A stretch of 28,938 nucleotides of DNA from Candidatus Aminicenantes bacterium UBA4820 (GCA_002402325.1 DHFQ01000029.1:1-28938), one strand, 5' to 3'. Shown: positions 7,055 through 14,873, numbered from the stretch's first letter. A program made the numbers and translations. Notes: a model not told the origin generated them from the letters alone.

Positions 7055-8100
7055 CTCGCTTTTATTTTCTCCATAGTTGAAAGAAGCCCGCAGGCAGCGT
7101 TTATATCTCCTCCCCTTGATTTTCTTATCGTCGTTGATATTCCACCTGAAGAAAGGATATCCTGAAATTTTATAACTTCCTCTTTTTCCGGAGAATTAAA
7201 GTCAAGCAACTTGTTCTGATTGAGAGGAATTAGATTTACTTTCACCTTCAGACCCTTACAAAACTTTTTTAGTGCATAAGCATCTTCTTTTGAATCATTA
7301 AAATCTCTTATAAGGACATACTCAATTGAAATCTTCTCTCTCTCCCTTCTTGAAGATTTTTGCAAAATTTCTCTTATTTCTTTGACAGAAAGAACGGCCC
7401 TTGAAGGAATGAGTTTTCTTCTCTTTTCTTCCATCGCGGAATGTAAAGAAATTGCAATGGGGGGAAGCCCTGTATCTTGTAAATATTCTTCAAGTTTCCC
7501 TTTTATTCCAACAGTAGAGACCGTTATTCTTCTTCTTGAAATTGCAAGCCCTTCAGGGTCTAAAATTATTTTAAGAGATTTTTTGAAATTATCCAAATTT
7601 AGTAAAGGTTCGCCCATCCCCATTAACACAACATTGTAATGTTTTCCAAAAAGTGAAAATCTCTTTTCAAGAACCACAAGTTGAAGAAAAATTTCCGATG
7701 CGGTTAAGTTTCTTATAAACCCGCCTTTTCCTGTAAGACAAAATGAGCATCCAACAGGGCAACCAACTTGAGATGATATACAAAGAGTTGTTCTCTTTCC
7801 TTGAGGGATATAGACTGCTTCAATTTTCATTTTATCATATAGTTCCAATAGAAGTTTAGTCGTCCCATCTTTGCTTACGCTCTCCTTTAATATTTGAGGA
7901 AAAGAGAAGTCAAAATAATGCTTTATTTCTTTTCTGAAAGTTTTCGGTAGTGAAGACCACTCCTCCGGGGAATTAACCCTTCTATTGTAAAGCCAAACAT
8001 AGCAATCTTTTGCCTGAAAGGGCTTAAGACCTTTTTCAATACCCGCTTTTATTAATTCTTCTTTTTCCATCTCAAAAACTGATGCAAGATTTTCAGTCAT
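7051..8100 (-). CDS. rlmN: Dual-specificity 23S rRNA/tRNA adenine C2 methyltransferase RlmN
   Basis: RlmN is a radical SAM enzyme that methylates C2 of A2503 in 23S rRNA and A37 in some tRNAs. The 349-aa protein has the N-terminal helical domain (PFQAKDCYVWLYN), the radical SAM cluster motif CPVGCSFC with Cys114, Cys118 and Cys121, GMGEPLLN, and the methyl-carrying Cys337 in NAACGLLS near the C-terminus. All catalytic cysteines are therefore present. The ATG at 8100 has no strong Shine-Dalgarno site. It lies 11 nt after the aldehyde dehydrogenase stop, so translation may depend on the upstream gene. Confidence 0.96.
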   Translation of the reverse strand: MTENLASVFEMEKEELIKAGIEKGLKPFQAKDCYVWLYNRRVNSPEEWSSLPKTFRKEIKHYFDFSFPQILKESVSKDGTTKLLLELYDKMKIEAVYIPQGKRTTLCISSQVGCPVGCSFCLTGKGGFIRNLTASEIFLQLVVLEKRFSLFGKHYNVVLMGMGEPLLNLDNFKKSLKIILDPEGLAISRRRITVSTVGIKGKLEEYLQDTGLPPIAISLHSAMEEKRRKLIPSRAVLSVKEIREILQKSSRREREKISIEYVLIRDFNDSKEDAYALKKFCKGLKVKVNLIPLNQNKLLDFNSPEKEEVIKFQDILSSGGISTTIRKSRGGDINAACGLLSTMEKIKAR

Positions 8101-8111
8101 TACTAACCGCT

Positions 8112-9470
8112 TTATTCCACAACAACACTCTTAATGTTCACAAACTCTCTTATTCCAAAATAGGAGAGTTCTCTTCCAAAGCCAGAAAACTTTACTCCTC
8201 CAAAGGGAAGTCTGGGGTCGCTTTTTACCATTCCATTTATAAAAACTGTCCCAACTTCAAGTTTTCCAGCCATTTTCTCTGCCTTCATCAAATCTCTTGT
8301 CCAGATTGAGCCACCAAGTCCATATCTGCAACTGTTGGCAAAAGAGATTGCCTCTTTTTCATCTTTGACTTTAATCAAAGGAGCGACAGGGGCAAAAATC
8401 TCCTGTTCACAACAAGTCATACCTTTTTCAACATCTTCAAGAATCGTAGGTGGAAAATAATAACCCTTCTGTTTTAACCTCTCACCTCCAAGAATCACTT
8501 TTGCTCCTTGGTCGACGCTCTTTTTAACCTGCCCTTCCACTTCTTCAAGGAGATCTTTTCTTGCAAGTGGACCAACCTCTGTTTCTTCATCAAGTGGGTC
8601 TCCAACCTTCACTTTTTTCATCTCTTCTGTAAATGCCTCTTTAAATTGTTCATAGACACTTTCAACAACTATAAATCTTTTTGCTGCAATACAGGATTGA
8701 CCGTTGTTAATACACCTTGCCCTCGTTGCCCAGTGGGCGCACTTTTCAACTTCGCAATCATCAAGAACAATGAAAGGATCAGAACCGCCAAGTTCAAGAA
8801 CCACCTTTTTCAAATTACTCCCGGCTTCTATTGCAATTTGCATTCCCGCATATTCACTTCCTGTCAAAGTTCCTGCTTTTATCAATGGATTTCTCATCAA
8901 AACTGATGTTTTATCTCCTTCATACAAAATTGATTTAAAAATATTATCGGGAAATTTCGCCTCTTTGTAGAGTTCTTCAATCATTAAAGAGCACATAGAA
9001 ACATTTGAAGCGTGTTTAAGAATTAAAGAGTTTCCCGCTATTACTGATGGTGCAGAGCATCTGAAAACCTGCCAGAACGGAAAATTCCACGGCATAACAG
9101 CAAGTACTATTCCCAAAGGATCAAACCTTACATAACTTTTTTTGCTTTCAGTTTCAACGAGTTGAGGTGCAAGAAAAGTTTCAGCCTTTTCAAAGTAATA
9201 CTTTAGGGCAAGCGCGCATTTTTCAATTTCTGCTCGTGCTTGTTTTATTGGTTTTCCCATCTCTTGTGTAATAAGTTTGGCAATTTCTTCTTTTCTTTTC
9301 TCAAGAATTTCTTTCAGTTTAATATTGAATATTTTTCTTTCAGTCAAAGTCAGTCTACGCCATTCAATAAAGGCGCTGTGGGATTTTTCAATTATTTGAG
9401 AAACTTCTTCATCGCTAAAAGGTTCAAACTTTTTCAAAAGTTCCTCAGTTGCCGGGTTGATTGATTCCAT
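8112..9470 (-). CDS. NAD(P)-dependent aldehyde dehydrogenase, succinate-semialdehyde type
   Basis: The enzyme oxidises an aldehyde to the acid in the cytosol. The 452-aa protein has the ALDH fold motifs PWNFPFWQ (127-134, NAD-binding), LELGGSDPFIVLDD with general base Glu226, and NNGQSCIAAKRF with catalytic Cys260. The SDPFIVLDDCE and NNGQSCIAAKRF wording, and a length near 450, match the group annotated as succinate-semialdehyde dehydrogenase (GabD/Sad-like); the true substrate cannot be read from sequence. GGAGGTGA directly precedes the ATG. It is the first gene of the operon leading to rlmN, the transglycosylase and thiD, with a good promoter 19-47 nt upstream. Confidence 0.92.
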   Translation of the reverse strand: MESINPATEELLKKFEPFSDEEVSQIIEKSHSAFIEWRRLTLTERKIFNIKLKEILEKRKEEIAKLITQEMGKPIKQARAEIEKCALALKYYFEKAETFLAPQLVETESKKSYVRFDPLGIVLAVMPWNFPFWQVFRCSAPSVIAGNSLILKHASNVSMCSLMIEELYKEAKFPDNIFKSILYEGDKTSVLMRNPLIKAGTLTGSEYAGMQIAIEAGSNLKKVVLELGGSDPFIVLDDCEVEKCAHWATRARCINNGQSCIAAKRFIVVESVYEQFKEAFTEEMKKVKVGDPLDEETEVGPLARKDLLEEVEGQVKKSVDQGAKVILGGERLKQKGYYFPPTILEDVEKGMTCCEQEIFAPVAPLIKVKDEKEAISFANSCRYGLGGSIWTRDLMKAEKMAGKLEVGTVFINGMVKSDPRLPFGGVKFSGFGRELSYFGIREFVNIKSVVVE

Positions 9471-9488
9471 CTTTCACCTCCAGATTTT

Positions 9489-9517
9489 ATTTTATCTTTT
9501 AATTGCGATGATTTCAA
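9489..9517 (-). promoter_or_regulatory. Promoter of the aldehyde dehydrogenase operon
   Basis: On the minus strand, TTGAAA (9517-9512) is followed after 17 bp by TAAAAT (9494-9489). Expected transcription start is about 9482, only about 12 nt before the ATG at 9470, so the mRNA would begin almost at its GGAGGTGA ribosome binding site. Confidence 0.6.
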
Positions 9518-9572
9518 GCAGCCAAAGGTATATAAAGAAAACCATCTTCAGATAGTTTTCCACGATTGCCAC

Positions 9573-9601
9573 TTGAATTTTAAATTTCTCTTTGCTATCA
9601 T
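9573..9601 (+). promoter_or_regulatory. Promoter immediately before the gene at 9611 (possible leaderless mRNA)
   Basis: TTGAAT (9573-9578), a 17-bp spacer and TATCAT (9596-9601) place the transcription start near 9608-9611, which is the ATG itself. A TATAAT at 9602-9607 overlaps as an alternative -10 but would start transcription inside the gene. No Shine-Dalgarno site precedes the ATG, which fits a leaderless transcript. Confidence 0.5.
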
Positions 9602-9610
9602 TATAATTTA

Positions 9611-10132
9611 ATGGTAGATGATTTTTTTAAAAATGTTTCTAATTCTTCCCTACCTCCTGTTTATAGAGAGGTGCAGTATTTCGCAAGCAACCCTGTTGTA
9701 TTGTTCTCCTATGCGGTATTTATTGCGGCTATGATTTTTTTGGTTTATGAGATGATAGACCTTTCATCTAAGAAAAAACCTTCTTTGCCTCTCGTTTTAC
9801 CGCTTATAATTCTTGGTGTAATTTTTATTATCACATTGTATTCAAGGTTGATAGTAGAAGTTACCCCTTTTGAATTGAGATTCAAATTGGTTCCCTTTAT
9901 GATAAAGTATAAGTTGGTTGAACTTAAAGAGATTGAAAGGTGCGAAGCAGTAGTTTATAGACCAATAGCCGAATATGGTGGCTGGGGAATAAGGTGTGGA
10001 AGGGGAGGAACAAGAGCCTATAATGTTTCAGGAAATGAGGGAGTTGTTGTAAAATTAAAAAATGGAAAACAGTTTCTTCTTGGATCAAAAAATAAAGAAG
10101 AACTTCAAAGGAGCATTGAAAGGCCAATATGA
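9611..10132 (+). CDS. Two-helix membrane protein with PH-like C-terminal domain (DUF6141-like)
   Basis: The 173-aa protein has a short polar N-terminus, two membrane helices (about 29-49 and 60-82) and a soluble C-terminal part (about 83-173). The C-terminal segment YGGWGIRCGRGGTRAYNVSG, followed by GVVVKLKNGKQFLLGSK, recurs in small bacterial membrane proteins of unknown function with a PH-like fold. I believe these are the DUF6141 group, but I am not certain of the accession. It overlaps the Smr gene by 4 nt (ATGA). No ribosome binding site is seen before the ATG; the next in-frame Met lies inside the first helix. The function is unknown. Confidence 0.72.
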   Translation: MVDDFFKNVSNSSLPPVYREVQYFASNPVVLFSYAVFIAAMIFLVYEMIDLSSKKKPSLPLVLPLIILGVIFIITLYSRLIVEVTPFELRFKLVPFMIKYKLVELKEIERCEAVVYRPIAEYGGWGIRCGRGGTRAYNVSGNEGVVVKLKNGKQFLLGSKNKEELQRSIERPI

Positions 10133-10398
10133 ACGATGATTATTTTGAAATTCCGATAGAGGGTGTCCTTGATTTACATACTTTTAGTCCAAAGGATGTC
10201 AAGGAGTTGATTCCAGAGTACCTCAGGCTTTGTAAGGAAAAAGGCATTAGAGAAGTCAAATTGATTCACGGAAAGGGGAAGGGAATTTTAAAAGAGTTTG
10301 TAAGAAAGCAGTTGCAGAAGATTCCCTTTGTGTCAAGATTTGTCGATGCGGAATTGAATGATGGTGGGTGGGGCGCTACAATTGTTTTTCTTAAATAA
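10129..10398 (+). CDS. Small Smr-domain protein
   Basis: The 89-aa protein is a stand-alone Smr domain, a fold found at the C-terminus of MutS2 and in small proteins with nicking endonuclease or RNA-binding and cleaving activity. The motifs are LDLHTFSP (14-21, the LDLHG-type strand), LIHGKGKGILKEFV (45-58, the HGKG loop), and GGWGATIVFLK at the end. Almost the entire protein is the domain. The first motif has LDLHT in place of LDLHG. It is translationally coupled to the preceding membrane protein. Whether it acts on DNA or RNA cannot be told from sequence. Confidence 0.88.
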   Translation: MNDDYFEIPIEGVLDLHTFSPKDVKELIPEYLRLCKEKGIREVKLIHGKGKGILKEFVRKQLQKIPFVSRFVDAELNDGGWGATIVFLK

Positions 10399-10448
10399 AA
10401 TAAATTTATCTATTTATAAAAATTTCTTATACGGAGGTGGAAAGAACC

Positions 10449-10991
10449 GTGGCTAATCGTGTTTTCGTTGGTAACATTCCCTTTGATGTTACTGAAGCGG
10501 AGTTGAGAGAATTTTTCAAGTTGGCGGGTAAAATCACTCAAATTGCTATCCCAAAGGACAGGGAGACGGGAAAATCAAGAGGATTTGCATTTCTTGAGTT
10601 TGAAAGTCACTCTGAGATGATGCAGGCAATTGAGCGTTACAAAAATGCCATTCTAAAGGACAGAAAAATTTCTGTTAGCGAGGCAAAAAAGAAGGATAGT
10701 TCTCAGAGCAAATCAAATCAAAACAAATCTCCTTCCAAAACAAATGAGCCTTCTGTCGTTTGGGAAGAAGAGGAAGTTGACACTTCAAGGGAGAAGAAAC
10801 AAAGGAAAGAGGTGGATTTTGAAGCATCATCAAAAGCAAAGAAAAAGATTCTTGCTGAGATGGAGGAAAAGAACAGCAAGAACATCATCAGGCAGAAGAG
10901 TGGGAAGTTTATTGGAGTTGACGATGAAGAGGATGAGGAGGACGATTTTATTCCTGTCTATATGAAAGAGCCAGAGGAAAAAGAAGAATAA
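10449..10991 (+). CDS. RRM-domain RNA-binding protein with long charged tail
   Basis: The 180-aa protein has one RNA recognition motif (residues 4-80). RNP2 is VFVGNI (5-10) and RNP1 is RGFAFLEF (44-51), both with the aromatic residues used for RNA contact. The remaining 100 residues are low-complexity and probably disordered: a Lys/Ser/Asn/Gln stretch (80-100), mixed charge, then an acidic end with DEEDEEDDF. Typical bacterial RRM proteins are 80-120 aa and often end in a Gly-rich tail, so this tail is unusual. The GTG at 10449 is chosen because GGAGGTGG (10433-10440) lies 8 nt before it; an in-frame GTG at 10437 overlaps that site. It lies 50 nt after the Smr gene. Confidence 0.9.
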   Translation: MANRVFVGNIPFDVTEAELREFFKLAGKITQIAIPKDRETGKSRGFAFLEFESHSEMMQAIERYKNAILKDRKISVSEAKKKDSSQSKSNQNKSPSKTNEPSVVWEEEEVDTSREKKQRKEVDFEASSKAKKKILAEMEEKNSKNIIRQKSGKFIGVDDEEDEEDDFIPVYMKEPEEKEE

Positions 10992-11241
10992 AAACTTTTC
11001 AGTTAATTTACAACTAAAATCATAAAAAGTTTTATAAATAGGAGAATCCTGTTAAAAAAGATTTTTATTCTTTTTCTCCTACGGGGCATTAATCCTTTCC
11101 AACTTTTTTATAAACTGACCCTTTTTTCTAACCAATGTCATTATTTACTCTCTCCATAACACCGCTTCGTCTTATATGTAGTGAGCCGCAACTCTTTTGA
11201 ATCTAACACCACAAACTGCTAAAATAGTTTATGGAGGTATA
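10992..11241. other. Noncoding gap with two AT-rich hairpins
   Basis: AAAACTTTT (10991-10999) pairs with AAAAGTTTT (11025-11033), with inner AGTT/AACT, just after the RRM stop. Next, TAGGAGAA (11039-11046) pairs perfectly with TTCTCCTA (11074-11081), enclosing a T-rich loop. These may end transcription of the RRM gene. The rest, to the promoter at 11197, shows no ORF above about 21 codons and no RNA gene that I recognise. Confidence 0.4.
11197..11225 (+). promoter_or_regulatory. Promoter of the DUF2238 gene
   Basis: TTGAAT (11197-11202), a 17-bp spacer and TAAAAT (11220-11225) predict a start near 11232. That is right at GGAGG (11233-11237) and about 10 nt before the ATG at 11242, so the leader is extremely short. 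Confidence 0.6.
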
Positions 11242-11985
11242 ATGAAACTCATTTCACACAAGAAATATATAACCCTTCTTTCTCTAATTTTTGCCTTCAT
11301 CTGGCTCTTGCTTTCAATCAAACCCCTTTACAGAAAAGACTGGCTACTTGAAAATGTTCTTGTTTTTTGTTTCATATTTCTTCTTGCTTCAACCTATAGA
11401 AAATTTCCTCTCTCAAGACTCTCTCTAACTCTTATTTTCATCTTTCTTTGTCTTCACGAAGTGGGCGCTCATTACACATATTCTGAAGTTCCGTACAATC
11501 AATGGAGTGAAGCGCTCTTTGGAAAAAGTCTCAATTCTATTTTTGGATGGGAGAGAAACAATTATGACCGATGCATCCATTTTCTTTATGGCATTCTTTT
11601 ATGCTATCCCATAAGGGAAGTATATCTGAGGATAGCCAATGTAAGAGGCTTTTGGGGATATTTTCTTCCCCTTGATTTTACAATGTCAACCTCAATGGTT
11701 TATGAACTTTTTGAATGGGCTTCCGCAGAAATTTTTGGTGGAGACCTTGGCGTTGCCTATCTTGGAACTCAGGGAGATGTGTGGGACGCACAAAAAGATA
11801 TGATCCTTGCAACCACAGGAGCTTTAATTTGTATGACAATTACTGCTCTAATAAATTACCATCTTAAAAGGAATTTCGCTTCTGAATGGGCAGAAAGTTT
11901 GAGAGTTAAGGGGAAAAAGCCACTCGGGGAGAATGAAATAATAAAAAAAAAACAAAAGGGGCAAAGAGACTTAAGGAAAAATTGA
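11242..11985 (+). CDS. DUF2238 (YjdF-like) integral membrane protein
   Basis: The 247-aa protein has about six membrane helices and the conserved DUF2238 (PF09997) motifs LHEVGAHYTYSEVP, NNYDRCIHFLYGILLCYPIREV and YLGTQGDVWDAQKDM. The conserved His, Asp and Glu residues within or near the helices suggest a buried metal or catalytic site, but the family function is unknown. The C-terminus ends in a Lys-rich cytoplasmic tail. The ATG at 11242 follows GGAGG by 4 nt; an in-frame TTG 15 codons upstream is rejected because it lies in the -35 hexamer. It appears to be a single-gene unit. An AT-rich hairpin (AAAAG 11987-11991 with CTTTT 11996-12000, flanked by TTGA/TCAA) overlaps the stop codon. Confidence 0.9.
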   Translation: MKLISHKKYITLLSLIFAFIWLLLSIKPLYRKDWLLENVLVFCFIFLLASTYRKFPLSRLSLTLIFIFLCLHEVGAHYTYSEVPYNQWSEALFGKSLNSIFGWERNNYDRCIHFLYGILLCYPIREVYLRIANVRGFWGYFLPLDFTMSTSMVYELFEWASAEIFGGDLGVAYLGTQGDVWDAQKDMILATTGALICMTITALINYHLKRNFASEWAESLRVKGKKPLGENEIIKKKQKGQRDLRKN

Positions 11986-12300
11986 TAAAAGCAAACTTTT
12001 TTCAATTCTCGTTCCTCTAAGAAGTAGAGTGGGACACAGCGTTGAGCAATGTAAAATATCACCGAAAGGGGATTCTTAACCAATTTAATTTATCACCGAA
12101 ATTTTGTGATGATGTAAGAAAAAAGAAAGTGGTTTTAAATGCAAAAGGAAAATTGCAAACTAATATAAAGAGAACTATTTTTTAAAGGTTAAAACATGGG
12201 GTAAGCAGAAAGGGGGATAAAAGTACAATGTAAGAATTTGGGAACATATAAGTTTTTGTCTCTTCACAGATATGGTATATAATATTTTTTGGAGGTCAGA
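11986..12300. other. Noncoding stretch of about 315 nt upstream of the DUF3467 gene
   Basis: No credible ORF is present. TATCACCGAAA occurs twice (12057-12067 and 12091-12101). The first 20 nt hold an AT-rich hairpin that may be a terminator of the preceding gene. The right end holds the promoter of the next operon. The middle is unexplained and is long for this compact window; an unannotated small RNA is possible but I see no known family. Confidence 0.5.
12256..12283 (+). promoter_or_regulatory. Promoter of the DUF3467-DUF4321-maf operon
   Basis: TTGTCT (12256-12261) and a consensus TATAAT (12278-12283) are separated by 16 bp. The start would be near 12290, directly before GGAGGTCAG (12291-12299) and 11 nt from the ATG at 12301. 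Confidence 0.6.
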
Positions 12301-12594
12301 ATGGATAAGAAAAATGAAAGCCCGATGGAGATTAAAATTATTGTGGATGATTCTATAGCTCAGGGAATCTATGTCAATTTTCTTTCAGTTTTGCACAATA
12401 AGGCTGAGTTTGTAATGGATTTTGGGAGAATTGTTCCGGGCAAACACGATGTCAAAATTCAATCAAGGTTGATTACTAACCCGATGGCTTTTAAACAAAT
12501 AGTAAAGACTTTGAATGAGAATTTAGAGAGATATGAAGCCCATTTTGGAACAATTGATTCTGATATGCCCGTTCCCAAAGGCGTTGTTCAGTGA
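12301..12594 (+). CDS. DUF3467 protein
   Basis: The 97-aa soluble protein matches DUF3467 by its core: GIYVNFLSVLHNKAEFVMDF, the following PGKHDVKIQSRLITNP, and a helix FKQIVKTLNENLERYEAHFG. Family members are small proteins found widely in bacteria, often as an antisense-fold or secretion-chaperone-like beta sheet, with unknown function. The ATG at 12301 is preceded by GGAGGTCAG; an in-frame TTG at 12289 would destroy the ribosome binding site. The stop overlaps the next start (GTGA). Confidence 0.88.
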   Translation: MDKKNESPMEIKIIVDDSIAQGIYVNFLSVLHNKAEFVMDFGRIVPGKHDVKIQSRLITNPMAFKQIVKTLNENLERYEAHFGTIDSDMPVPKGVVQ

Positions 12595-12857
12595 AAAATA
12601 AGAAGACACCACTTGTTATTGCAATACTTTTCTCGGGAGTCTTTATAGGCTCTTTATTCGGAGAACTCTGCTCAAAATTTCTAAATGAAGGTGTCATAAA
12701 AAAGATATTTTTTGAAAGTGTCCTGATTGGCATAAAAGAGCCATTCAAATTAGACCTCTACTTTTTTTACATAGTGTTAGGCGGCGGCTTAAAGATTAAT
12801 TTCTTTGCGTTGTTAGGGCTTTTGATAGCATCAATCTTTGCTTACAGAATAAAGTAA
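12591..12857 (+). CDS. DUF4321 small membrane protein
   Basis: The 88-aa protein has two membrane segments (about 8-27 and 62-85). The N-terminal sequence LFSGVFIGSLFGELCSKF and the C-terminal GGLKINFFALLGLLIAS match the DUF4321 family, known as short two-helix proteins of unknown function that often sit next to maf in Firmicutes and other anaerobes. The start is GTG, overlapping the DUF3467 stop. No good ribosome binding site is present, so translation is probably coupled. The stop overlaps the maf start (TAATG). Confidence 0.8.
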   Translation: MKNKKTPLVIAILFSGVFIGSLFGELCSKFLNEGVIKKIFFESVLIGIKEPFKLDLYFFYIVLGGGLKINFFALLGLLIASIFAYRIK

Positions 12858-13444
12858 TGAGAGTCATTCTTGCCTCAAAAAGTCCACGAAGAAAAGAAAT
12901 TCTTGAAATGGTGGGAATTAATTTTGATGTCATTTCAAGTAATTTAGAAGAGTCATCTTTTAATAATGAAGGACCAAGGCATCTGGTCAAAAGGCTTTCG
13001 AGAGATAAGGTGTTTGAAGTTGCAAAAAATCTTTCTGAAAAGAGGGAAACACTGATCGTTGGTGCGGACACTATTGTTCTTTTGAAAGGAGACATTCTTG
13101 GGCAACCCAAAGACTATAAAGATGCAAAAAGGATGCTTTTTCTTTTGCAGGGGAAAAAGCATAGAGTTTTTACGGGGGTTTCTATTTTGAAAGATGGTTC
13201 TGAAGTTGTCAGCGATTTTTCAAAAAGTGTTGTTGAGTTTTATCCTATGAGTGAAGAAGAAATTGATTGGTATCTCTCAACAAAGGAGCCTTTTGATAAA
13301 GCAGGCTCTTATGGTGTTCAAGGAATTGGCTCTTTTTTCATTAAAAAAATCAATGGCTCTTACCACAATGTAATGGGTTTTCCCATTGACCTTTTTTATA
13401 AACTTTTAAAAAGATTAAATATTGATATAAGGCAACTTTTTTAA
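12857..13444 (+). CDS. maf: Maf-family nucleoside triphosphate pyrophosphatase
   Basis: Maf proteins hydrolyse non-canonical or pyrimidine nucleoside triphosphates (dTTP/UTP or m7GTP types) to the monophosphate, keeping them out of nucleic acids. The 195-aa protein has the N-terminal SKSPRRKEIL phosphate-binding motif, VGADTIVLL, GQPKDYKDAKRML and AGSYGVQGIGS with family-typical spacing. Length is typical. It is the third gene of a fully overlapping operon and ends 4 nt into the convergent DUF59 gene. The GQPKD and GSYGVQG motifs resemble the YhdE (dTTP/UTP) group. Confidence 0.94.
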   Translation: MRVILASKSPRRKEILEMVGINFDVISSNLEESSFNNEGPRHLVKRLSRDKVFEVAKNLSEKRETLIVGADTIVLLKGDILGQPKDYKDAKRMLFLLQGKKHRVFTGVSILKDGSEVVSDFSKSVVEFYPMSEEEIDWYLSTKEPFDKAGSYGVQGIGSFFIKKINGSYHNVMGFPIDLFYKLLKRLNIDIRQLF

Positions 13445-13749
13445 AATATTCCAAGGATAGCCTTTGCCTCATCGCTCATCATATCAGGGCTCCAGGGTGG
13501 AGACCAGATTAAATTTATATTAACCTTAGAAACCCCTTCAACTTTTAGAAGTTCATTTTGTGCATTAATGGCAATCTCTTTGGTAAGAGGACAACCGGGC
13601 GAAGTCATTGTCATATCAACATTAACATTTGTTCCATCAACATCAATTTTGTAGACAAGACCCAAATTAACGATGTCAATCTGTAACTCAGGATCATAAA
13701 CTTTTCTTAAAGCCTCCCATAAAGCATTAATATCAACATCTTGCTCCAT
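13441..13749 (-). CDS. DUF59 / MIP18-like iron-sulfur assembly protein (SufT-like)
   Basis: The 102-aa protein is a single DUF59 domain. Motifs are VYDPELQIDIVNLGLVYKI, TMTSPGCPLTKEI with the conserved Cys of the family, and IWSPPWSPDMMSDEAK at the end. Family members (SufT, PaaD, MIP18) help load Fe-S clusters on target proteins. The stop overlaps the end of the convergent maf gene by 4 nt, so the two transcripts must overlap at their 3' ends. GGAGGAAC precedes the ATG, and a TATAAT lies about 20 nt upstream of it. No suf genes are in the window, so the target system is unknown. Confidence 0.92.
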   Translation of the reverse strand: MEQDVDINALWEALRKVYDPELQIDIVNLGLVYKIDVDGTNVNVDMTMTSPGCPLTKEIAINAQNELLKVEGVSKVNINLIWSPPWSPDMMSDEAKAILGIF

Positions 13750-13767
13750 AAATGTTCCTCCTTACAC

Positions 13768-13785
13768 ATTATAACAAATATTTGT
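13768..13785 (-). promoter_or_regulatory. -10 element and 12-bp palindrome before the DUF59 gene
   Basis: A consensus TATAAT on the minus strand (13773-13768) abuts a perfect palindrome ACAAATATTTGT (13774-13785) lying where the spacer of the promoter would be. No good -35 hexamer is seen at 17 bp. The palindrome could be an operator of a dimeric regulator, or chance in AT-rich DNA. Confidence 0.35.
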
Positions 13786-13886
13786 AGCAATTATTTTATT
13801 TTTAACAGGTCATTCTTTTAAACACATTTTTAATTTTCTCTTTTTTCTGGTAAATTACATATCTTGATTTGTGAGAGGAGAAGTTT

Positions 13887-14873
13887 ATGAAAAAGTATTT
13901 TCTTTTTATTTTGATTTCTATCTTTTTTTTGCCGGATTTAGCACAACAAAACGATACAGAAAAAAATTCCTCTAACCTTTGCTATGCAATTGGAATAAAT
14001 TGCCACATTCCAAAACCACAAGATCTCGATTTGATAAAGGATGCTCGAATAGGCTTTATTAGAGTGGATTTAACATGGGATGTTGTTGAACCAAAACGGG
14101 GGCAGTATAAATGGGATATGGTTGATAGACTTGTCAATGAAGCACAAAGTAGGGGAATAAGAATTCTTGCGATACTTGGCTACTCTCCTCTATGGGCTTC
14201 TTCAAATGGCGATATCCACGACCCACCAGCAAGCACAAAAGAATGGCAGGGATTCGTAACAAAAATTGTTTCAAGATACAAGGGGAAAATAGAATATTTT
14301 TCTTTATGGAATGAACCTAATTCAAAGACTTTTTTCAAGGGCGATATTAATGAATTTATAGGAAAGGTCTTTATACCGGGTGCTGAGGCTTTAAAGAAGG
14401 CAAACCCTGATGCAAAAATCGTTGGTCCAGATCTTGCCCATCTTAAAGGTGCAAAATGGGATGAGTGGCTCGAAAAAATTCTTGTCAGGTGTTCAGATGA
14501 TATTGATGTGCTCTCACACCACTGTTATAAAAGCAAGCCAAAGAAATTGAAAAGAAATTTACAAGGTTTTATGCCTCCGTGGGATCCTCCTGCTGTCAGA
14601 AGAATCCTTGAAAAAACAGGCTGTCTTAACAAACCTTTCTGGCTAACAGAGTTTGGCTTCAGGTCAAATAAAATTGGTTATGAAAAGCAGGCAGATTATA
14701 TTGAAAAATTCATCAAATATCATCAAAAGATGGGCTGGGTTGAAAAAATATTTATCTACGAATTAAGAGATTCACCAATAGAGCCAGGCTTCGGAATAGT
14801 TGAAAACGATAGAACTCCAAAAGAAGCATACACAAGGATCAAGGAAATAATAAAAGATTGCAATAAAAATTAA
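13887..14873 (+). CDS. Secreted clan GH-A glycoside hydrolase (cellulase/GH39-like)
   Basis: The 328-aa precursor starts with a signal peptide (MKKYFLFILISIFFLPDLA) and then a single TIM-barrel domain. FIRVDLTWDVVEPKRGQY is the usual beta-2 strand motif. LWNEPN has the acid/base Glu143 after strand 4, and WLTEFGF has the nucleophile Glu255 after strand 7, so both catalytic residues are present. The final segment IFIYELRDSP fits the eighth strand. The substrate is probably a beta-linked polysaccharide; GH5, GH39 and GH42-like families all share this layout and I cannot choose between them. AGAGGAG lies 6 nt upstream of the ATG. It stands alone, 50 nt before the macA-like gene, with a 7-bp hairpin (14869-14889) over its stop codon. 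Confidence 0.85.
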   Translation: MKKYFLFILISIFFLPDLAQQNDTEKNSSNLCYAIGINCHIPKPQDLDLIKDARIGFIRVDLTWDVVEPKRGQYKWDMVDRLVNEAQSRGIRILAILGYSPLWASSNGDIHDPPASTKEWQGFVTKIVSRYKGKIEYFSLWNEPNSKTFFKGDINEFIGKVFIPGAEALKKANPDAKIVGPDLAHLKGAKWDEWLEKILVRCSDDIDVLSHHCYKSKPKKLKRNLQGFMPPWDPPAVRRILEKTGCLNKPFWLTEFGFRSNKIGYEKQADYIEKFIKYHQKMGWVEKIFIYELRDSPIEPGFGIVENDRTPKEAYTRIKEIIKDCNKN

